Made by a program: the position numbers and the translations under genes. Below, piece after piece: positions 1 through 7,696 of a stretch of 11,530 bases of DNA. How positions within the stretch are numbered: the first letter of the stretch is position 1; each line of letters opens with the position of its first letter. The notes under the pieces are model-generated. The model had not been told where the DNA came from and made no database searches. It saw nothing but the letters and a program-made list of their open reading frames with translations. The stretch spans positions 1-11,530 of the forward strand of contig CAJVPJ010001195.1 of the NCBI GenBank assembly GCA_910592205.1, given 5' to 3'. This DNA is from Paraglomus occultum (lineage: Eukaryota > Glomeromycota > Glomeromycetes > Paraglomerales > Paraglomeraceae).

Positions 1-1754
1 TAAATTGATTCCACTTGAGATAACAGACGAGACACATGATTTATATTATGCCGAGGTAAACTATTTACTTATGCGTCGTGTTGATTGAATAGTTTAAATA
101 ATTATTGGCTTATTATTATGCATTATTTCCACTAGTTATGTGATAAGCATCCAGATATTCTTACCACGGATGTTTGGATTACTATCGGATTTACATACAA
201 AGCAAGCGAACAAAAATATTATCTAATAAAAGAAAAAAAAGGGAATGGATTATGTCTGGCGTGTACGGAGCGATTAATTGCTGAGATAAAGGCATTCTGC
301 TATCGGTGTAAAGCACCAAGACTTCTTGATTGGACGACTGGCAACAAGTCTTTAGATTCATTTATTATAGAGTCATGGAGTAATACGAAGAATGAAGATG
401 ATGCGTATATACAATGGGTTGAATATTCCCTGTTAACAAATGTACAAGAGATGACGCCATTACGCAATGGATGCACGCATATAGCAGAATGGATTGAATT
501 GACCCGTGTAACACTTAAAAAAATAGTTGATGAACAATTATCGGATTTTTATCAGGTAAATTATTTCACGGGTTATAACTACGCAATCGATAAGTGCGTA
601 TCATGCGTTTAATAACCAGTGTTATAACGTTGTATTCTATTTACTCAAAATAGTTAACTAAGGAATACCCGACGATATTAATACCTGATAATATTTGGAT
701 AATTGGAATCACTCAGGAGCCATCTACTCGGGACTATTATTTGATTTTTTATTACGACGTGTTTGCAATACTGGACACATTTATACGAAACAACAAATAT
801 GTTAAATACATGCAGTATAGCGACTTTTATAAACTCAAAGAGATTGGATCTGGTTGTTACGGAACAGTTTATACTGCCAAGTATAAAAAGTATTCAGAAG
901 TACGGCATATGCAACAAACTGTTGTACTCAAGCGATTTAAAAAATTTGACGAAATGCCGGAATTATTTATTTCCGAGGTAAGCAATGAGTGGTAGTATTA
1001 ATTAAAGTGATATTTAATATTAAGCTGACTCTATTTATTATTTATTTAATAGTTCAGGAATCATGCCAAGTGTTTAAATTATGCTGAATTCCTTGATATT
1101 TATGGAGTCACACAAGATCCAGAGACAAAAGTGTACATGATTGTTATGCAATATGCTAATAATGGTAGTCTTTTGTCTTACTTGGTTCAAAATATTAACA
1201 AATTGACGTGGTTGGATAAATTACGACATTTGACGGATATTGCATATTATATATCGACTCTTCATGGTGCAGGATTAGTGCACTGTGATCTTCATGGTGG
1301 AAATATTGTTATGCACAGTGATATAGATATGAGTTATACAACCCCATTTATATGCGATCTTGGACTCTCACGATCGGTGAATTCACACGAGTCCAATCCA
1401 ACCATTCAAGGCGCTTTACCCTTTACTGCACCGGAAGTCTTTCATACCCGCAAATTTACTCAGAAATCGGATGTGTATTCATTTGGTGTCATTATGCATT
1501 TGATTGCTACTGGTGAACCACCATTTAGAGATTGGCCGTTTGACAAATTTTTGGCGATACGTGTTTGTGAGGGACCGCGACCGTCGATGCCTGATTCTGC
1601 GCCAGAGGAATACAAGAAACTTGCCGAGCAGTGTTGTGATGCTGATCCTGATAAGCGTCCTGATTCAACAACACTTTACTGTGATATTGGCGAGCTTACT
1701 GACAAATTGAGAAAGGATAAATCTGTTGACAACGTGTGGCATACCATATCATAA
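1..1754 (+). CDS. Glomeromycotina-type tyrosine-kinase-like protein kinase, 5' partial, four exons in window
   Basis: Proposed exons are 2-55, 136-555, 654-977 and 1053-1754. Introns 56-135, 556-653 and 978-1052 all have GT-AG ends and phase 0. They give 499 residues counted from the left edge, and the gene starts outside the window. Visible in order: paired cysteine motifs CLAC (58-61) and CYRC (73-76); a WTTGN motif (84-88) like the segment preceding kinase domains in this fungal family; a degenerate N-lobe (about 112-205); then a complete kinase domain (about 209-480). That domain has a glycine loop GSGCYG (223-228), VVLK lysine 251, likely helix-C Glu266, catalytic loop HCDLHGGN (343-350, Asp345), DLG (368-370), APE (392-394) and Arg468 of the final helix. 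All catalytic residues are present, so activity towards Ser/Thr/Tyr is expected; the substrate is unknown. HCD replaces HRD. The exon-3 acceptor could instead be at 661-662 (exon from 663), which also keeps frame. The C-terminus looks frameshifted near 1745. Confidence 0.87.
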
Positions 1755-1972
1755 CGATGTAAAGCCATTATCACGTCTCGAGAAGGAGAGTAAATATTCT
1801 AGTAAACTTTTACCTACTACTACAGGAGATTTGCCTATATCAAGAAATAGCTATAATTTGGATTCAGCTGCAGGTATGTTATGCATTGGTACAAATAAAA
1901 GTCAATTTACAATATTACAGTATTAACACATCCATTTCTTATAATTTAGCAACTCAAACTCTTTCTGAATAA
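1745..1972 (+). pseudogene. Ancestral C-terminal tail of the kinase gene, now out of frame, with its last intron
   Basis: Just after the kinase stop (1752-1754), a different forward frame stays open and reads YHNDVKPLSRLEKESKYSSK and onward through a TGDLP...NS..LDS segment. From memory of the family, this resembles the short tails that follow the kinase domain in Glomeromycotina. The open frame runs to a good donor (GTATGT at 1874). A pyrimidine-rich acceptor TTTAG at 1945-1949 then continues the same frame as ATQTLSE and a TAA at 1970-1972; the 76-bp intron is phase 1. A net loss of two bases in the AT dinucleotide run near 1746-1750 (or gain of one) would explain the switch. This is either a real truncating frameshift or an assembly or polymorphism artefact. 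The tail lies outside the catalytic domain, so the kinase may remain functional. Confidence 0.68.
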
Positions 1973-1973
1973 A
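1968..1973 (+). terminator. Candidate polyadenylation signal AATAAA of the kinase gene
   Basis: AATAAA overlaps the stop codon of the ancestral tail exon. It is followed by T-rich sequence (TTTATTATTTTTTG at about 1987-2000), as expected near a fungal cleavage site. Confidence 0.4.
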
Positions 1974-3005
1974 CTGTTTATTGCCGTTTATTATTTTTTG
2001 AATTTTATAAAGGTTCGAATTATACGATGTGCTTCTACATATGTCAATATGGATGAGTTAAAAAGACGCTGAAATAAAGTCATTCATGTTTACTATTACC
2101 ATTAGCTGCCTTTTCCGGGCATAGTATGAAATTTATTAATTAAAAGTAAACATTGAGAACCAATTATTTAAAGTTTATAAATAAATACGAAGACATGTTT
2201 GCCTGGACAGTGAAGCTTATTTTCAATTTCAGCACCGCACCTGCCGGATGATGCGTCGGCCAATAATGTAATGATACTGGATATTGCTATTTACTATTAT
2301 GCAAAAACTTTGATAGACGAAACTCTTATTCCTCAAAAGCTATTGTCATTTTTTTTGTGGAAACAAGTTTCCACCGAATAGGCAACCTATCGTTTGCTGC
2401 GTGTGTGCAGTTTTTGACAAAATAGTCATATTACACTACAATTAGAAATTTATGTAATTGGTTGATTTTAGACAAGATGACGGTTTTCTTATGACTTTGA
2501 CAACAGTAGTAATTATAGATAGTGAATGTCGCAGCAATTAATGCATAAATTCTATTTACACCGGTTATGTAAAAAAAACCATCGAGATATGTAACCATTA
2601 TTATTAATACGATGCATTTTCCCTACACGAGTACCCTGGGTACACATGTCAGAGGAATACGATAAGTATAAATTATATAATTTTTTCGGATTATTGTATC
2701 AAGAATTGCAACACGCAGGTTATCACAAAACATATAAGGCCGTAACTTTGAACGAACTAGCATCAATGTGTATATGACGTCGATTAGCGTAATTTTCTGC
2801 TGTGTCTCAGTTGGGATCCGCCTCAGTTCTGAGTCATTATATACATATTTTGCACTCTTCACAAATTGATGCATTAAAGTGCAAGTATGCTGCACTTAAT
2901 GACAACGTATGCCTCTTCACACTACCTAACGTTTAGAAAGATTCACTTGCTCTAGTAATTAAACAAGAGATTTCTATTAGCCGTCTGCAAGCAAACTCAT
3001 TCAAA
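1974..3005. other. Intergenic stretch without a supported gene
   Basis: A+T-rich. The only coding hints are weak. A 55-codon + frame at 2214-2381 contains an acceptor-like TTTCAATTTCAG at 2221-2232 but no start or recognisable motif. A 90-codon - frame at 2623-2895 has no recognisable domain. A long hairpin lies at 2872-2901. Nothing else stands out. Confidence 0.5.
2872..2901. repeat. Near-perfect hairpin
   Basis: Left arm CATTAAAGTGCA (2872-2883) and right arm TGCACTTAATG (2891-2901) are reverse complements except for one extra A in the left arm. The loop is 7 nt. Confidence 0.7.
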
Positions 3006-3915
3006 GTCAACGTAAATTGAAAAGCCTCGAAGTTTCTGGTTGGATAAAGAGGGATATGCAAATCAATATGCGCCCTTGAATTTAATTCATCTTTAACATT
3101 CTTACAACTAAGTGACAATGCAATTGGAGACGCTGAAACAAAACTCTTGACAAAGGCTTTAAATTACACACTTTGCTGAGTACTCTCAATCTTAAAAATA
3201 ATTACCTAACCAGGACTGGAATGCTAAGTTTGGCAGAACATGATATGCAACTTTAGACCTTAGCAAAAATAATATTGGAGATGACAACTATTTTTGAGTT
3301 CCAGTTTTACTTTGCGTTCCTTGTATTTGAACAATAATATGAAGGAGTAATTACGTTATCTCGGAAATACTGGTGCGACAGCATTAGCAAAAACTTTACA
3401 AACAAAAAGTTTTTGGGTTTATCAAAAACAATATTGGAAATAACAGGACCGAGGCTTTGGCAAATGCATTAGTATTAAACTCTGCTTTGACTTCTCCGGA
3501 TTAATGGCATAAAATCAATATTGGATGGGTGTACCGGTAAGATGGCTTTGTGTGGAGTGCTAATGCTCTCTAAATTGTTTGATGTTGCGTGCTATCGACA
3601 TCGGCGAGTCAGCTACGGTTTTAGCAGATGCTTTAAAGTTAAATTTACTTTGACTCGGTTGGATCTGTATAACAATATTAATAAAAAATGGAGCAGTTGC
3701 TTTAGCGAGAGCTTTAGAAACCTGCCATTTTTTGACTACTTTGGATATCAATAAGTATATTGGTAATAAAAGAGCGGCAGCTATAGGAAAGACTTTTAAA
3801 AATTAATACGTCCTCATTTAATACAACTGAAAATACAGGAGTCATGGCCTTGGCAAATAAATTAAAATATAATATGGTTTAACTTTACTGAAACTTAGTC
3901 ACAATTTTGTTGAAG
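3006..3915 (+). pseudogene. Decayed leucine-rich-repeat gene (RNase-inhibitor/NLRC3-like repeats)
   Basis: Fragments of about 28-residue repeats of the type N-x-IG-x-x-GA-x-x-LA-x-AL-x-x-N-x-x-LT-x-L-x-L recur on the + strand in shifting frames. Examples: FNSSLTFLQLSDNAIGDAE from 3081, ending in TGA at 3177; TLDLSKNNIGDD from 3250; SSFTLRSLYLNNN from 3300; NTGATALAKTLQTK near 3367; NNIGNNRTEALANALVLNSA near 3427; GESATVLADALKLN near 3604; NGAVALARALE near 3689; GNKRAAAIGKTF near 3760; TGVMALANKLKYN near 3836. Every repeat is ended by a frameshift or stop, so no protein longer than about two repeats can be made. Intact relatives are solenoid proteins thought to act in protein binding; that is family knowledge. 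The copy may extend a little upstream. It ends before the transposon; a short stretch after the element (about 4900-4930) could be a further repeat remnant, but this is weak. Confidence 0.78.
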
Positions 3916-3983
3916 ATGTATGAATAGTATATCAGTGTTCGGTCAGTTTAACAGTATTTAAAATATTATTTTCAATCATATTA

Positions 3984-4012
3984 TGGTCCGGTGCAAAAAG
4001 ATTTGCACCTCA
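3984..4012 (+). repeat. Left terminal inverted repeat of the Tc1/mariner element
   Basis: 29 bp, pairing with 4858-4886 at 28 of 29 positions; the only difference is G versus A at the eighth base. It contains its own inverted repeat GGTGCAAA-aaga-TTTGCACC (3990-4009). Confidence 0.92.
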
Positions 4013-4136
4013 CCTAGAAAAAGCGCGATTTAAACCAAGGAAAGAATGTTGTGTTACTAGGCATGGCAGACTAAAATTCACATGTCTAAAATAACATGAC
4101 CAAACGTATCTGTGGCTCAAATTTCTCTACCTTAAC

Positions 4137-4752
4137 ATGTTTTCTTCTCCCTCAAAACGAAACGGTGCACCACTAACAGACAATGAAAAGTCAATGATTA
4201 TTAACGTTTATAACTACTTGTCTGGGGCTAATTCTGTAGGGGAAAAGCCATCAAACGTTCACATTACGCAAGCAAGTTGCTAAAGTATTGGGTGTTGCAG
4301 AGAGAACAGTCGCGAGCGTGGTATAAGACTGGAACAAGCGTAAGGAACATTTACACCACAAAAAGTTCTTGGACGACCTAAATTTCTACCTGACGAAAAT
4401 GTTGAAATCATCGATTGGCTAACCACTCATAATATTGCTTTTTCTAGTAAATTACGACGACCAGAACTTTCGAAGTTAATTCAAATGAACAAAAAAAAGG
4501 TACCATTTTCTTGTGTTGAAATAGCGAAACAATACAATTATCAGGTTTTTTTTACCCCTCCACATCACTGTGAACTTCAGCTCATTGAGGGTATTTGGGC
4601 AGTTGTCAAGTCCACATGCCAACTTTTTATCTGTTCGAAATACTCTTCTAGATGCGTTTAAAAATGCCAAGGAATATTTTGAGTCAGATGAAGATATACA
4701 GTTAATTGACGAAGAATTCGATGACTACGACAATTCTGATAATGATGTATAG
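4137..4752 (+). pseudogene. Internally deleted Tc1/mariner-type transposase
   Basis: An ATG at 4137 opens a 48-codon frame (MFSSPSKRNGAPLTDNEKSM...) stopped at 4281. The helix-turn-helix continues in another frame as LRKQVAKVLGVAERTVASVV (from 4264), stopped at 4324. From 4344 a third frame reads GTFTPQKVLGRPKFLPDEN and runs straight into EIIDWLTTHN...LRRPELSKLI and TPPHHCELQLIEGIW. In this superfamily, GRPK precedes the catalytic core, the EIIDWL region follows the second catalytic Asp, and the PPYHC(E/D)L-x-x-IE-x-IW motif holds the third acidic residue. Both catalytic Asp regions are therefore missing while the final Glu is present. A further shift or small deletion precedes SVRNTLLDAFKN and an acidic tail ending DNSDNDV at a TAG (4750-4752). 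The protein cannot be an active transposase. Confidence 0.85.
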
Positions 4753-4857
4753 ATCTTATCAGAAATTAGTATTTTCATATTTCCGAATATCTATTGATAC
4801 AATTTAAATAAAAAAAGGACTGCATAATAAGAAAAAAAGTTTTTATTAGCATTTTTT

Positions 4858-4886
4858 TGAGGTGCAAATCTTTTTGCATCGGACCA
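4858..4886 (-). repeat. Right terminal inverted repeat of the Tc1/mariner element
   Basis: Reverse complement of the left repeat with a single mismatch, followed immediately by TA at 4887-4888. Its internal inverted repeat (GGTGCAAA at 4861-4868 and TTTGCATC at 4873-4880) has one mismatched pair. Confidence 0.92.
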
Positions 4887-4888
4887 TA

Positions 4889-5614
4889 TGTCTAAAAAAG
4901 TACAGACGCAGTTGGAGCAGTACTTCGACTTAACTAGAAATAAGAAATAAATATGCGATAATTTTCCAATTGTCCCTTCTATAAGTTGTTAGAGGCGTCA
5001 GATGTAAAGTTGATCAGTATGGTAGAATAATTGAGCATTGGTTTCTATCGTTTAATTGCTGGTTAATATGATGATGAGAATCACAACGATAGCAAAGTTA
5101 CGATGTTGAAATCACATTTTTAATACCTTTACATAGTTTTATTTATTCTCAACGGGTTGACTTTGAGAGTAACCTTGACTGGATATTTGAAGAGTGTGTG
5201 ACGAAATTAAAGTTACCGATATCGAATCGGCATTTGTACATGTCATTAACACAGACTCTATTCTTATCGCTGATGCTACATCACAACGAAACACGGTACA
5301 GCAGTACGCTGTAAGATTTGTCTGATTTAAATTAGTTGTGCTAATATTTATATATGCAGAGTACTGAATTGAAGGGACGAAACGTTTGATTCAATTATAA
5401 GCATTATTAATATGTCAAAAGTTTTATGCATAATGTTCAATAATAAGTCTAGTTTGCGCTCTGTCTTGTGTGTATTAATCTAGTGAATGTATTGTTAACA
5501 GTGAGGTTGGCTAACGGTAACAAATGCGAAAATCAAATTTCCAAGTACAGAAGAGAAGTTGAACTAACATGAAGGGAAATCCATGTTGCATTATAACATA
5601 TATAAATAATAAAC
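4889..5614. other. Intergenic stretch with one unrecognised open frame
   Basis: A+T-rich. The only coding-like signal is the + frame at 5093-5310, listed separately. A short phrase at about 4900-4930 (GACGCAGTTGG..., ACTTCGACTTAAC) is compatible with one more decayed LRR unit but too short to claim. Confidence 0.4.
5093..5314 (+). CDS. Unrecognised open frame, possible orphan exon
   Basis: A stop-free frame of 73 codons begins right after an in-frame TAG that doubles as an acceptor-like sequence (ACGATAG ending at 5092). It reads through DFESNLDWIFEECVTKLKLP to a TAA at 5312-5314. A donor GTAAGA starts at 5311 and an acceptor TATATATGCAG ends at 5359; using them would add only a few residues before a stop. 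There is no ATG near the beginning and no motif I recognise. It could be an exon of a decayed gene or chance; the amino-acid mix (Leu, Glu, Asp-Trp) looks a little more protein-like than random A+T-rich sequence. Confidence 0.2.
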   Translation, partial: QSYDVEITFLIPLHSFIYSQRVDFESNLDWIFEECVTKLKLPISNRHLYMSLTQTLFLSLMLHHNETRYSSTL

Positions 5615-5620
5615 TTTATT
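5615..5620 (-). terminator. Candidate polyadenylation signal for the HMG-box gene
   Basis: AATAAA on the - strand (TTTATT on +), about 40 bp downstream of the TAG at 5661-5663. It sits inside a small A/T inverted repeat. Confidence 0.55.
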
Positions 5621-5660
5621 ATGGTGTTCGTATTACAAGTTCTTTTTCCCCTCCAATCGT

Positions 5661-6915
5661 CTAGAGCGCCCTAACAGGAATTTCCTCCACCACTTTGGAC
5701 GTCATTGCCGTAGATCCTGAAATATAAGAAAAAGGTGTTGACCTACTTCTAACGTCTGCTTAATAACGAACGCTGTAGTTATTGGTAACAGACTTACCCT
5801 CCTCACTCTCTTCCGCTTCACTATCTTCCCCGCCGACAGTATCATCACTTGCTCCGTCACTGCTGCTATATTCAACTTCTGTCAGATTACTTGCATCTGT
5901 AAATAAGACACCAATTTTCAACAATAAAATTCCTAAAAAAAGAAAAAAGAAAGAAAAAAAAGTGTTATAACAAATTTACCTTCGTTCCCAGACATTTCCA
6001 ACCGACACGCCTCAGTTCGAGCTTTTGAGTTAGCGCTCAAACCCTCTGCTTCAATTAGTGTGTTTGGCTCTAACCGAGCCTGTTGCCAGGTTTTAAGTAC
6101 CTCGACACCTGCACCACAGTGAAATGTGTCCCACCATCGCACATGGAATGGGCGGAATAGCTTTTGGCAGTTTTGAATTTTAGGAATCTTCGACAACGTA
6201 ACCATTATATACAATAACGCTTACATATCTGTTTGTATATCGTCTCCAAAGCGGAGTTTATGACACTCTGTCTAATGTCATTTTCCGTAATATAATTTTT
6301 GGAGGCTACCGTAGCAGTTTATTGTTATTATTAAATTACTAATACTAATGCGTAATTGCATAATAAATTTGCATTATTTACCATCTTTAATTTGTTGGGT
6401 CAGCTGATTGGCCCGCTCCTTATAATAATATCTTTCGCTGGCGCTTAGCTGATTCCACGCATATCCAGCGATGCGATTTGTTTTCTTGAGCCCACCAAGA
6501 CCTTCTATGTCGATGTCCGCGTGCTCCTTCAAATATTCTAAAACAATACTCATTGGTGGTTGCAAGTCTCAAAAAAAGAAGAAAAAAAAAAGCAATAAGA
6601 CAAAATCAATTACCATCGACTTTGGTTTTTTGAAAGAATTCTTTCATAAAAATGTTATATCCAGACAGTGCACGCTTCGCTGTCGGAATGCGTGTCTGAA
6701 GTGTTGTTGGATTTCTTGGTATTGTACACTTGTGCCTAGCCTTTTCATTGAAAATCCAGTTCTGCAGAAATATTGATTATCAGCGTAAGTCAATTTTTTT
6801 TTAGGAAAGCATTATTTATTGCATTTTTCAAATTGAATTTCTGCTCGGTACTTACATAAATTCTTTGTAGCTGTTGCAGTTGTGCTTCAAAGCATATAAG
6901 AGAAACTTTAGTAGC
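5661..6915 (-). CDS. HMG-box-like protein with acidic C-terminal region, six exons
   Basis: Proposed exons, in transcription order on the - strand, are 6915-6856, 6761-6614, 6567-6382, 6219-5980, 5896-5798 and 5716-5661, giving 262 residues. The first internal junction is phase 0 and the next four are phase 1; every intron is GT-AG (94, 46, 162, 83 and 81 bp). Residues 1-20 include FEAQLQQLQRIY, possibly helical. Residues 49-125 resemble an HMG box: KRALSGYNIF matches the first helix (KRPLSAY type), and NRIAGYAWNQLS..ERYYYKERA matches the second and third helices with the core Trp at 107. About 20 residues more than usual separate the first helix from Trp107. A motif FRPFHVRWWDTF follows near 154-165, then an acidic stretch ASDDTVGGEDSEAEESEE. 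HMG boxes bend DNA or act as regulators; a nuclear role is inferred. The 5' end is uncertain: ATG-TGG at 6959-6954 could join via a very short 38-bp intron. The link between exons 3 and 4 is the weakest. Confidence 0.68.
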
Positions 6916-6971
6916 CTGCTAATAGAATGTCTCAGATATTCCATCTCGCTTACCCACATATGTATGTATTA

Positions 6972-7480
6972 CGGAATCACCTTCCCAACACCCTCCCAAC
7001 CATTCTCACAATCATTCTCCCAACCACTCTCCGAATCACTTTCCCTTCACTGTTCAATTCTTTCCCATTGCTCACACCTTTGTTTAATTATTCTTTTCTC
7101 TACTAGTTATTGCTCTTTTGATCTCCCCTCTTTCTTTCGATCACTCCTGATCTTTTTCAAACTCATCCTCCCGCTCTCATTCACTCCTCTTGTCATTACT
7201 TGCACTCTTTCAATCGCTCACTGTTTCAATTCTCACTCTTTCGTTTTTCTACTTTCAACCGCTCTATTGCCTTTCCATCACGCTTTCAGTCATTCACTTG
7301 TTCCCACTCTCAATAACTCCACTTTTTGCTCACCACCTCTCTTTATCGTGATCACGCACTTGTTATTTCACAATTACTTTTCTCACTTCTCACTCTCTCG
7401 CTCTTTGATTTCCCGTTCTTGCTTTCTTATTCTTATACTCTCTTGCTCTCTCTCACTCCTGTGACTAGAAGTTACCCGCA
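6972..7480 (+). repeat. Pyrimidine-rich low-complexity tract
   Basis: About 500 bp on the + strand consists almost entirely of C and T with scattered A, built from degenerate units such as TCCCAACCA(T/C)TCTC, CACTCTTTCAATC and CTCACTCTTTCG. There is no exact tandem array. Because stop codons need A or G, all-pyrimidine sequence stays open by default, so the 196-codon frame at 6874-7464 is not evidence of a gene. It lies immediately upstream (on the - strand) of the HMG-box gene, where it would appear as a purine-rich promoter-proximal region. Confidence 0.85.
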
Positions 7481-7664
7481 ATCACTCGCAATTGTTTTGT
7501 AATCTCGTACTCACCCTTTTCCAAAGAGGCTATAACTCCGCATTTACATTTCTATGAACTACATTAGTCTCGCTGTTAATCGTCCTCGTTATAACGTTTC
7601 TTGAATAATAAAGTTACTAACAGCTGGTAATGGATCCGGATTCAGTGAACTGCAATGTCGAACC

Positions 7665-7696
7665 GAAAAGTGTACGTCATTTGACGTACAGTTTTC
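7665..7696. repeat. Palindrome containing two CRE-like half-sites
   Basis: The core TGTACGTCA-tt-TGACGTACA (7671-7690) has perfect 9-bp arms. Outside it, GAAAAG and GTTTTC extend the pairing to 15-bp arms with one mismatch. Each arm carries TGACGT, the half-site bound by bZIP factors of the CREB/ATF type. It may be a regulatory site, or a replication or extrusion artefact. Confidence 0.7.

Larger units (their letters stand above)
3984..4886 (+). mobile_element. Non-autonomous Tc1/mariner-type DNA transposon, 903 bp
   Basis: The element is bounded by 29-bp terminal inverted repeats identical at 28 of 29 positions, each starting TGGTCCG and ending TTTGCACCTCA. It is flanked on both sides by TA (3982-3983 and 4887-4888), the target duplication expected for IS630-Tc1-mariner elements. 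Between the repeats lies an interrupted transposase reading 5' to 3' on the + strand (4137-4752). It retains an N-terminal helix-turn-helix part and the C-terminal DDE/E part but lacks the middle. The ends look intact, so it could in principle still be mobilised in trans by a related full-length copy. It sits just downstream of the LRR pseudogene. Confidence 0.9.

Noticed and set aside
1504-1710. + frame inside the kinase C-lobe
   Set aside because: Shadow of the kinase exon in another frame; no domain.
2012-2022. GGTTCGAATT, resembling a tRNA T-loop/B box
   Set aside because: The flanking bases do not form a T stem and no A box, anticodon arm or acceptor stem fits upstream.
2623-2895. 90-codon - frame starting at an ATG
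   Set aside because: Its start lies inside a hairpin, there is no recognisable motif, no splice or poly(A) support, and its length is reachable by chance. Kept only as a note in the intergenic entry.
3521-3754. 77-codon + frame and an overlapping - frame at 3560-3751
   Set aside because: Both lie in the LRR pseudogene. The + frame contains only pieces of the decayed repeats and the - frame is its antisense.
4476-4670. 64-codon - frame
   Set aside because: Antisense to the transposase remnant.
6471-6776. 101-codon + frame
   Set aside because: Antisense to the HMG-box exons; its second half is poly-Lys from an A-rich intron.
6874-7464. 196-codon + frame, the longest continuous frame after the kinase exon
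   Set aside because: It runs through the pyrimidine-rich tract, where stops cannot easily occur. The translation is a monotonous Ser/Phe/Leu/His string and its first part overlaps the first HMG-gene exon on the other strand.
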